Origin: a candidate division WWE3 bacterium RIFCSPLOWO2_01_FULL_39_13
Lineage (GTDB): Bacteria > Patescibacteriota > WWE3 > 2-01-FULL-39-13
Direction of reading: 5' to 3'
Assembly (NCBI GenBank): GCA_001772665.1
Contig: MEVH01000005.1
Coordinates: forward strand, 66,841 to 71,948
DNA length: 5,108 bases
Shown here in pieces: positions 1 through 5,108 of the stretch. The notes under the pieces are model-generated. The model had not been told where the DNA came from, did not search any database, and saw nothing but the letters and a program-made list of their open reading frames with translations. Both the position numbers and the translations under genes were made by a program. Numbering within the stretch: the stretch's first letter is position 1; every line of letters starts with the position of its first letter.

Positions 1-2506
1 GTCTGTTTGCAAGCTTGTCTCCGATAGCTATCTTTCTATACTCGGCAACTTTCACTGTCACTTCTCTAATTACTCCTTTTGACATTTGCTCTTTTTCTTG
101 GGGAGTGAGAACCTTTACGTCGATAACTACTCCTTCTCTACCGTGTGGCAGGCGAAGCGAATTATCCTTTACCTCTTTTACTCTCTCGCCAAAAACAGCT
201 CTAAGAAGCCTTTCTTCGGCTGACAATTCAGCCTGGCCTTTTGGAGCTATTTTCCCTGCAAGAATGTCTCCGGACTTAACCTGCGATCCGACTATAACTA
301 TTCCATCTACATCAAGATTTCTAAGAGAGTCCTCTGATACATTGGGAATATCATTTGTCAGCTCTTCTGGGCCAAGCTTGGTTTCCATCACCTGGACAGT
401 GTAATTTGAGATATTTATCGACGACAAGGTATCGTCTTTAATAACTCTGTCTGAAAGAATAAATCCGTCTTCATAGTTAAACCCTTCGTAGCTCATAAAT
501 GCAACCCTCAAATTGACGCCGAGCGCAAGCTCGCCGTGATGGCTTGAAGGACCTTCGGCTAGAAGATCTCCTTTTTTGACTTTGTCTCCGGTTTTCACAA
601 GGATTTTCTGAGAATTGCACGAGTCCATATTTGACTGAGCGAAATTCAAAACCTTGTATTCATATGTGCCTTTACTAGATTTTACTTTTATTATGCTTGC
701 ATCAGCGTACTCAACAACACCGCCGTCTTCAGCCCTTACGGTTAATCCTGCACTATCTGCTATATACCCCTCCAGCCCAGTTCCAATAATTGGAGCCTCA
801 GGAATCACAAGCGGAACAGCCTGCGAAGACTGCTGTGCGGTAACAAGAGCCCGGGCAACATCATCATTGGCGATAAAAGGAATTAAGGCTGTAGACACTC
901 CAAGAATTTGTTTCGGAGCTATTTCAATGTAATCCGCGTCAGCGGTAAGCCCAAGGAAAAACTCAGTTCCTCTACGGGTGGGCACCCTCTCAGCAGCTAT
1001 CACGCCATTTTTGTCTATCTGTAAATCACCGCCGATTATGTTCACTCCTTCTTCATCATAAGCTGCGAAATACTCGACTTTATCAGTGATTTTCACTTTT
1101 CCATTTAATTTTTCAAGTTTTGCATAAGGGGTTTCGAGAAATCCATATTCGTTGACTCTTGAATATAAGGCCATGTAAGTGACCAAACCGATATTCTGTC
1201 CTTCGGGACTTCTGATAACATCTATTTTCCCGTAGTGGGTTGGGTTCGCGTCGCGCACAGCATAGCTTGCACGTTCCCTTGTCAAACCGCCCTTTCCCAT
1301 AACGCTTAATCTTCTTTTGTGATCTAAAGCATCAAGCGGATTGTATTCCCCAAGAAGCTGTGAAAGCTGGCCTGCTGATAAAAAGGATATTACCCTTGCA
1401 GAAACCGGTCTTGGAGAAACAAGAACCGACGGATCAGGAAGCCGATCTCTTGGCTGGAGCGCCATTTTTTCTCTTGCCAGCCTTTCAAGCTGGTACAGCC
1501 CATATCTCATTTCTGACTGAATAAGCTCTCCTACTGAGCGCACTCTGCGGTTTGCGAGACTGTCGATATCATCAGGAAGATATCCTTCATCTCCATGCGC
1601 AAGATGGATAAGATAATTAATTATCGCTTCAATATCTGTCTTGTTTAACAGGTGGTGCTTTTCTTCGTTAGGAAAGTCCAAACCTAGCTTCATATTAAGT
1701 TTGAATCTTCCTACCTTGCCGAGGCTGTATCTTCTCAGATTGAAAAAGAGACTATCAATAACACTTTTAGCGCTTTCGAGAACCAGTGGCTCGCCAGGTC
1801 TCATTTTTTTGTATATTTCTAAAATTGCCTCATTGTAATTTTTGCTTGGATCTTTCTCAAGTGTCTTTATTATTAAAGACTCAGCGGGAGTTTTTGTATC
1901 ATCTTTAAAGGCTGAAATAATAGATTCATCGGTCTCAAATCCAAAGATACGAAGGAGAGTTGTTACCGGGAATTTCCTTTTTCTATCGATTCTTACATTG
2001 ATTACGCCATTTTTTGCAGTCTCAAAGTCTATCCATGCGCCGATCTTTGGGAGGATTTTTGCGTTTGGGAGAATCGCTCCTGACGGATCAGTATCTACTC
2101 CAAAAACAACTCCCTGCGATCTTGAAAGCTGGTTTATTACAACTTTTGAAACTCCATTTACAACAAAGATTCCATCTTCAGTCATAATGGGAAGATCTCC
2201 CATGTATATTTCTTTTTTCTTCTCTTTGTCTGTTCCGATTTGGGATATAGCTGCAGTGATGTACCACGGGGAATCATAGGTTACACCCATGTCTTTTGCT
2301 TCTTCTACTGTTCTGTTTGGTTTGTCTATTCTTGCATTTGAAAAGGTAAGAACCCATCCGCGTCCGGTTCCATCATGAATTTCACCAACTTCATATAGGG
2401 TTTCTTCAATTCCCTCATTGATAAGCCAGCGGAATGAGTCAGTTTGAGCCTTAATCGGATCGGGCAGAGGATAATCTATATTTTGCTTTGAGAAAGTTAT
2501 TCTCAT
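1..2506 (-). CDS. rpoB: DNA-directed RNA polymerase subunit beta (RpoB), partial: first 835 residues, C-terminus beyond left edge
   Basis: RpoB forms one pincer of the RNA polymerase core and part of the catalytic cleft. The minus-strand frame is open from the ATG at 2506-2504 to the window edge. Motifs in family order: protrusion/lobe with MGDLPIMTEDGIFVVNG (residues 102-118) and QLSRSQGV (126-133); RIDRKRKFPVT (172-182); rifampicin region QLSQLLGEYNPL to HKRRLSVMG (380-404); GGLTRERA (406-413); SPEGQNIGL (433-441); NEYGFLETPY (452-461); QAVPL (562-566); GELALGVNLRVAFM (658-671); the YED acidic motif (678-680); VKDNSLRLPHG (779-789); GDKLANR (829-835), just before the expected HGNKG. Residue 835 matches about residue 1069 of E. 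coli RpoB, so the large insertions are absent and about 250-300 residues lie outside. The start is secure: an in-frame TAG lies 24 bases upstream with no other start codon between. No Shine-Dalgarno is visible. The sequence is divergent at several near-invariant sites, but the intact frame argues against a pseudogene. Confidence 0.97.
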   Translation of the reverse strand, partial: MRITFSKQNIDYPLPDPIKAQTDSFRWLINEGIEETLYEVGEIHDGTGRGWVLTFSNARIDKPNRTVEEAKDMGVTYDSPWYITAAISQIGTDKEKKKEIYMGDLPIMTEDGIFVVNGVSKVVINQLSRSQGVVFGVDTDPSGAILPNAKILPKIGAWIDFETAKNGVINVRIDRKRKFPVTTLLRIFGFETDESIISAFKDDTKTPAESLIIKTLEKDPSKNYNEAILEIYKKMRPGEPLVLESAKSVIDSLFFNLRRYSLGKVGRFKLNMKLGLDFPNEEKHHLLNKTDIEAIINYLIHLAHGDEGYLPDDIDSLANRRVRSVGELIQSEMRYGLYQLERLAREKMALQPRDRLPDPSVLVSPRPVSARVISFLSAGQLSQLLGEYNPLDALDHKRRLSVMGKGGLTRERASYAVRDANPTHYGKIDVIRSPEGQNIGLVTYMALYSRVNEYGFLETPYAKLEKLNGKVKITDKVEYFAAYDEEGVNIIGGDLQIDKNGVIAAERVPTRRGTEFFLGLTADADYIEIAPKQILGVSTALIPFIANDDVARALVTAQQSSQAVPLVIPEAPIIGTGLEGYIADSAGLTVRAEDGGVVEYADASIIKVKSSKGTYEYKVLNFAQSNMDSCNSQKILVKTGDKVKKGDLLAEGPSSHHGELALGVNLRVAFMSYEGFNYEDGFILSDRVIKDDTLSSINISNYTVQVMETKLGPEELTNDIPNVSEDSLRNLDVDGIVIVGSQVKSGDILAGKIAPKGQAELSAEERLLRAVFGERVKEVKDNSLRLPHGREGVVIDVKVLTPQEKEQMSKGVIREVTVKVAEYRKIAIGDKLANR

Positions 2507-2540
2507 TAAGTTTTTACAGTTGAGAAGCTAATTATTTTCT

Positions 2541-2558
2541 ACCTGTCAAAGACCTGTC
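2541..2558 (-). repeat. Direct repeat GACAGGT x2 in the rpoB leader
   Basis: GACAGGT occurs twice on the minus strand (2558-2552 and 2547-2541), separated by CTTT, so the period is 11 bases, about one helical turn. The first copy also lies inside a 12-base dyad, AAGAC-AG-GTCTT (2549-2560), that overlaps the foot of the leader stem-loop. The pair could be a protein-binding site on DNA or RNA, or chance. The second copy ends 34 bases before the rpoB ATG, too far for a ribosome-binding site. Confidence 0.3.
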
Positions 2559-2604
2559 TTACAAAAAAATACAGCGATTCTATGACCGCCTATTTTTGTG
2601 TAAG
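2558..2604 (-). promoter_or_regulatory. Long stem-loop in the rpoB leader, possible attenuator or mRNA control element
   Basis: On the minus strand CTTACACAAAAATA (2604-2591) pairs with TATTTTTTTGTAAG (2571-2558) at 13 of 14 positions; the one mismatch is C opposite T. Inside, GGCGGT and ATCGCT can pair for six more positions (two G-U), with one bulged G, closing a CATAGA loop. The structure would lie in the transcribed leader, starting about 20 nt after the predicted transcription start and ending about 50 nt before the rpoB ATG. A GC-containing inner stem with an A-tract before it and a GTATTTTTTT run after it resembles an intrinsic terminator, so premature termination is possible. The alternatives are an mRNA-stabilising stem or a binding site for an RNA-binding regulator. 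It is not in the ribosome-binding region, so direct occlusion of the start seems less likely. Confidence 0.6.
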
Positions 2605-2632
2605 TGTATTATTGCATCCCAGCGCGACTGCC

Positions 2633-2662
2633 AATATAGCAAATATACAAGGGAAATGTCAA
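2633..2662 (-). promoter_or_regulatory. Predicted sigma70-type promoter of rpoB
   Basis: Read on the minus strand, a perfect -35 box TTGACA (2657-2662) is followed after 18 bases by TATATT (2633-2638), which matches the -10 consensus at five of six bases. TGC directly before it gives an extended -10 (TGn). The predicted transcription start is near 2624-2627, giving an rpoB leader of about 120 nt. The bases just downstream (GGCAGTCGCGC) are GC-rich, in contrast to the AT-rich surroundings. Such a discriminator is typical of promoters under stringent control in well-studied bacteria; applying that here is inference. It is the best promoter-like sequence I see in the gap between mraY and rpoB. 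Confidence 0.7.
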
Positions 2663-2675
2663 CATTCAATTAATT

Positions 2676-2693
2676 TCCGGCGATTTTGCCGGA
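2676..2693 (-). terminator. GC-rich hairpin between mraY and the rpoB promoter, possible weak terminator
   Basis: TCCGGC and GCCGGA form a perfect 6-bp stem around a 6-base loop in an otherwise AT-rich gap. On the minus strand it is followed by AAATTAATTG, which is AT-rich but lacks a real run of T, so it is at best a weak intrinsic terminator. It lies downstream of mraY and 13 bases before the -35 box of the rpoB promoter. That is where a terminator separating the cell wall operon from rpoB would be expected, but it could equally be an operator. Confidence 0.35.
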
Positions 2694-2709
2694 CACGAGT
2701 AATTATACA

Positions 2710-2808
2710 CTACTTTTGCCAAACATAAAGCTTCGTACTAAGCGAAATGAAGAACGGGGCAAAAGGATGGACACCGCTGATGAAGCCTAGCAGAATCAGC
2801 GACAACAT
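2710..2808 (-). CDS. Possible small hydrophobic peptide (32 aa) overlapping the mraY stop
   Basis: The TGA stop of mraY overlaps an ATG (TGATG), which opens a 32-codon frame ending at TAG (2712-2710). The peptide begins MLSLILLGFISGVHPF and ends KLYVWQK. It is hydrophobic over most of its length, with a short basic/polar tail, so it could be a single membrane segment. The TGATG overlap is a classic arrangement for translational coupling, and there is no Shine-Dalgarno of its own. I recognise no family. In many dcw clusters the gene after mraY is murD or ftsW, so this could also be a remnant of a lost membrane gene's start, or chance: 32 codons is short. It is listed because the stop/start overlap is exact. 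Confidence 0.25.
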   Translation of the reverse strand: MLSLILLGFISGVHPFAPFFISLSTKLYVWQK

Positions 2809-3908
2809 CACAATAAAGCAATAACAAGCCCCAGCATTGCACTAATTGCGGTGAACAGCCAGAATCTCATGGTTACTTTAGTTTCTGGCCATCCCAGCTT
2901 CTCAAAATGGTGATGAATTGGGGCTACAAGAAAAATTCTTTTTCCTCTCAGCTTTACGAACCATTGCTGTGATACGCTTGATAAAATTTCGATTATGAAA
3001 ATTGCTCCGATAAAAATCAAAGAAATTTCGCGGTGGATTATTGCAGCTGATAAAACAAGGAGCATGCCAAGAGGAAGAGTCCCGACATCTGACATTTCCA
3101 TTCTGGCTGGAAAAATATTGAAGTATAAAAATGCCAGTTCTGCTCCAAACAGGATGAAACAAAGATAGGCAACTTCGGTGTACCCCAAAAAGGTGGCAAG
3201 AATAGCATAAGCTAAAAACACTATGCTGTGGGTGCCTGCGGAAAGACCATCCATCCCGTCGGTAATTCCGAAAGCGTTGGCAAAAAACAAAAGGAGAAAG
3301 GCAAGAATAGGATAATAAAAATAGCCCAAAAAGAAGTTTCCGGCAAATGGAATGTATATTGCAGCAGAATGCTGTTTGTCGATGAAAAAAGCTATAGCTA
3401 TACCAGCAATCAATAAATGAAGAATAAATTTGTAGTGGCTTTTCAGTCCTCTTTGTTCGCTCCCCATGACTCTTAGAGCTTCTTCAAACATTTTCCATGG
3501 GATCATAAGAACCTTCTTGATCGGTGCAAACCATTTGTTGACAGTAATCAGGCTTCTCCCTTCTCCATTTTTTCTGCTTATTCTGATCGCTGTGATCGTT
3601 CTTCCAAGGGTATTTATATATTCATCAACAGCGCCGAAAATTCCGCCGATAATAAGAACTGCCGAGATCATTGGATAATACTTCCACCCGCGCAGGAACA
3701 GAAAAAGCAGGATCAATGTGCTTATTATTATTACGGTTCCCCCCATAATAGGAGTCCCAAACTTCACTTTCCTGCCAGGCAGTGCTTTTTCAAGATCAAT
3801 TTTAGAAACTCTTCTTATGTTGAATTTATAAAGAAGGTTAATGAACGGAAAAGAAATTAAAAAAGTAATGAAAAAAGAAGCGAGAGCGATGATTATATAG
3901 TCCAGCAT
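2808..3908 (-). CDS. mraY: Phospho-N-acetylmuramoyl-pentapeptide-transferase (MraY)
   Basis: MraY is an integral membrane enzyme that transfers phospho-MurNAc-pentapeptide from UDP to undecaprenyl phosphate, making lipid I. The 366 residues are close to the usual family length, with about ten hydrophobic segments. Family motifs in order: KFGTPIMGG (49-57); VDEY (94-97), where most members have DDY; NAFGITDGMDGL (211-222); SDVGTLPLG (273-281), carrying the third conserved Asp (D274); and APIHHHFEKLGWPE (329-342), the MraY signature that separates it from WecA and TagO relatives. Two oddities stand out. Glu96 replaces the second Asp of the catalytic pair. The cytoplasmic loop after it is longer by about 44 residues than in E. 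coli MraY (98-153), rich in basic and aromatic residues. The ATG at 3908 is supported by an in-frame TAA 9 bases upstream. It lies 14 bases after the murF stop, so co-transcription with murF is likely. A GGTGGAAG stretch in the end of murF is too far from the ATG to be a good ribosome-binding site. Confidence 0.96.
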   Translation of the reverse strand: MLDYIIIALASFFITFLISFPFINLLYKFNIRRVSKIDLEKALPGRKVKFGTPIMGGTVIIISTLILLFLFLRGWKYYPMISAVLIIGGIFGAVDEYINTLGRTITAIRISRKNGEGRSLITVNKWFAPIKKVLMIPWKMFEEALRVMGSEQRGLKSHYKFILHLLIAGIAIAFFIDKQHSAAIYIPFAGNFFLGYFYYPILAFLLLFFANAFGITDGMDGLSAGTHSIVFLAYAILATFLGYTEVAYLCFILFGAELAFLYFNIFPARMEMSDVGTLPLGMLLVLSAAIIHREISLIFIGAIFIIEILSSVSQQWFVKLRGKRIFLVAPIHHHFEKLGWPETKVTMRFWLFTAISAMLGLVIALL

Positions 3909-3922
3909 ACAACTTTAAATAT

Positions 3923-5108
3923 TCACTTCCACCTTGCGTCCTGACGCACAAGCAGGTTTGAGGCCCGTTTAGGATCTTTCATCAGAATCTCAACCGCCTT
4001 CTCAAGACGTATTCCTTGCGATGCCTTAACTAAAATGATATCACCATTTTGAGGTTTCAACGTCTTTTTTACAAATTCGCCGGTAGAAATTCCATCGGGA
4101 TAGTGGTTGATAGTTACCGAAGAATCTTTAAGCAGTAAGCTTTTTTTAATTTTCACAGCAAGATCTCCAACAAGAACCAGGATATCGAAATGAAATTTGG
4201 AGACTACATCCCCGACTAATTTATGGCCTTCATCTTCATAATCTCCCAGCTCGAGCATTCCTCCGAGAATTGCTATCTTTCTGCCATGTAATTTAAAAGA
4301 GTTGTAGTAGTCAGAAACAGCCTCAAGCGCACTGCAGGCAGAAACAGGAGAAGAATTATAGGTATCGTCTATCAATGTGGAGCCTCCAACTCCTTCGAGG
4401 AGTTTCAGTCTACCGTTTGGAGTCTCAAGGTTAAGGATACCATTGCGGAGTTCAAAGGGAGGTGTTTTTAGATAAGATCCAATCGCGGCAGCTCCTATTG
4501 ACAATATTTTATTGTGCCGGCCGATAAACTTAAACGGGATTTCTTCAAATTTATACCATTCCTCGGGATCTAAACTGGCATCATATATAGTTTTCTCTAC
4601 AAACTTTTTGTTATAAGCAATGCCATTTTGGGTTCCAAACTTTTCTATCAAAACAGATTTCGGGACAAAGGCCTCTAAACTCCTAGCACCTTGGTCATCC
4701 CAGTTAATAAAAACCGACCCGCCAGGACGTATTGTCTGCAATAGCTCAGCCTTGGCTTTTTTGATATTTTCAAATGAGCCGAGTTTTTCTATGTGAGTCC
4801 GGCTGACATTTGTGATAACCGCAATATTAGGCCTAATGAAATTTCCTGTTTCTAAAAGTTCTCCGGCTCTATCCATACCTGTTTCTGCTACAAAAACTTC
4901 GTCATCATACTTCATGTCATTTACAATATTTACAGCAAGTCCAAGCTTTGTATTAAGTGACCCTTTGCATACCTTGTACTTTTGCGAAAGAATAGTAAAA
5001 ATAAAATCGCGCATTGTGGTTTTGCCAACCGAACCTGTAATCGCAATAACAAAAGGATTTATCTTCTGGAGTTTTCCTGATGCAATTTTATAAAGCTTGT
5101 CTTCTTCA
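3923..5108 (-). CDS. murF: UDP-N-acetylmuramoyl-tripeptide--D-alanyl-D-alanine ligase (MurF), partial: N-terminus beyond right edge
   Basis: MurF is a cytoplasmic ATP-dependent Mur ligase that adds D-Ala-D-Ala to the UDP-MurNAc-tripeptide, giving the pentapeptide that MraY uses next. The frame stays open to the right edge, so the ATG at 5014, which falls inside the P-loop region, is not the real start. In window-visible residue numbers (394 visible): Walker-type loop ITGSVGKTT (23-31), GSLNTKLGL (49-57), ETGM (75-78), ITNVSRTHIEKLGS (98-111), GRHN (196-199, start of the hinge to the C-terminal domain), IDDTYNSSP (246-254), GGMLELG (282-288, usually GDMLELG) and KASQGIRLEK (361-370). The DDTYN and MLELG motifs point to MurF rather than MurC, D or E. 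About 80-90 residues, the N-terminal substrate-recognition domain, should lie outside. The gene ends in TGA 14 bases before mraY, matching the usual murF-mraY order of dcw clusters. Confidence 0.96.
   Translation of the reverse strand, partial: EEDKLYKIASGKLQKINPFVIAITGSVGKTTMRDFIFTILSQKYKVCKGSLNTKLGLAVNIVNDMKYDDEVFVAETGMDRAGELLETGNFIRPNIAVITNVSRTHIEKLGSFENIKKAKAELLQTIRPGGSVFINWDDQGARSLEAFVPKSVLIEKFGTQNGIAYNKKFVEKTIYDASLDPEEWYKFEEIPFKFIGRHNKILSIGAAAIGSYLKTPPFELRNGILNLETPNGRLKLLEGVGGSTLIDDTYNSSPVSACSALEAVSDYYNSFKLHGRKIAILGGMLELGDYEDEGHKLVGDVVSKFHFDILVLVGDLAVKIKKSLLLKDSSVTINHYPDGISTGEFVKKTLKPQNGDIILVKASQGIRLEKAVEILMKDPKRASNLLVRQDARWK

Noticed and set aside
15..404. Open frame of 129 codons on the plus strand
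   Set aside because: It is antisense to rpoB, whose minus-strand frame carries unmistakable family motifs. The plus-strand translation is Ser/Thr-rich and lacks any recognisable domain. The same applies to plus-strand frames at 654-932, 1641-1838 and 1842-2279.
2544..2549. A second perfect TTGACA on the minus strand close to rpoB
   Set aside because: No -10-like hexamer lies 16-19 bases downstream (the bases there read TTCTCA); TGTAAA is 25 bases away. A start there would also leave almost no leader.
2609..2617. Mini-ORF ATG-CAA-TAA in the rpoB leader
   Set aside because: A two-codon frame in AT-rich sequence is expected by chance and has no attenuation-type codon run.
2702..2707. Perfect TATAAT on the minus strand just after the small ORF
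   Set aside because: The best -35 candidate at the right distance (TTTATG) matches only three of six bases, and there is no extended -10. It could be a secondary rpoB promoter but the support is too weak to list.
2902..3678. Open frames overlapping mraY (minus 2902-3162, plus 3228-3416 and 3466-3678)
   Set aside because: They are out-of-frame shadows of mraY, which has full-length family motifs in its own frame.
3923..5014. ATG at 5014 as the start of murF
   Set aside because: The frame continues upstream to the edge and the P-loop GSVGKTT lies directly before this ATG, so starting here would remove the ATP-binding site.
4812..5093. Plus-strand open frame of 93 codons opposite murF
   Set aside because: It is antisense to the P-loop and central domain of murF and has no domain of its own.

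Overview
The window holds three housekeeping genes, all read from the minus strand. In transcription order (right to left) they are the C-terminal part of murF (5108 down to 3923, cut by the right edge), a complete mraY (3908 to 2808), a gap of about 300 bases, and the first 835 codons of rpoB (2506 to 1, cut by the left edge). Long open frames on the plus strand are shadows of these genes. There are no tRNA or rRNA genes, insertion sequences, CRISPR arrays or phage genes.

murF and mraY catalyse consecutive steps of peptidoglycan synthesis. MurF completes UDP-MurNAc-pentapeptide in the cytoplasm, and MraY moves phospho-MurNAc-pentapeptide onto undecaprenyl phosphate to make lipid I. Only 14 bases separate them, so they look like part of a division and cell wall (dcw) operon. 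rpoB encodes the RNA polymerase beta subunit. It has its own well-formed promoter in the gap, with a leader of about 120 nt that carries a long stem-loop. The gap also holds a GC-rich hairpin that may end the murF-mraY transcript, and a 32-codon hydrophobic ORF whose ATG overlaps the mraY stop (TGATG).

The DNA is AT-rich and uses the standard code, with TGA as a stop and no in-frame TGA in the genes. RpoB is compact, without the large insertions of proteobacterial beta. rpoB sits next to mraY rather than behind rplJ-rplL, no gene has a good Shine-Dalgarno sequence at the usual distance, and several near-invariant RpoB motifs are altered. Together these suggest an uncultivated, streamlined bacterium, plausibly of the Patescibacteria (CPR). 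That is an inference from sequence character, not a placement.

I see no previously undescribed multi-gene system. The points most worth a second look are the altered rifampicin pocket and RNA-contact motifs of RpoB, the stem-loop in the rpoB leader, a MraY with Asp-Glu in place of the catalytic Asp-Asp pair plus an extra cytoplasmic segment of about 44 residues, and the possible small ORF coupled to mraY.
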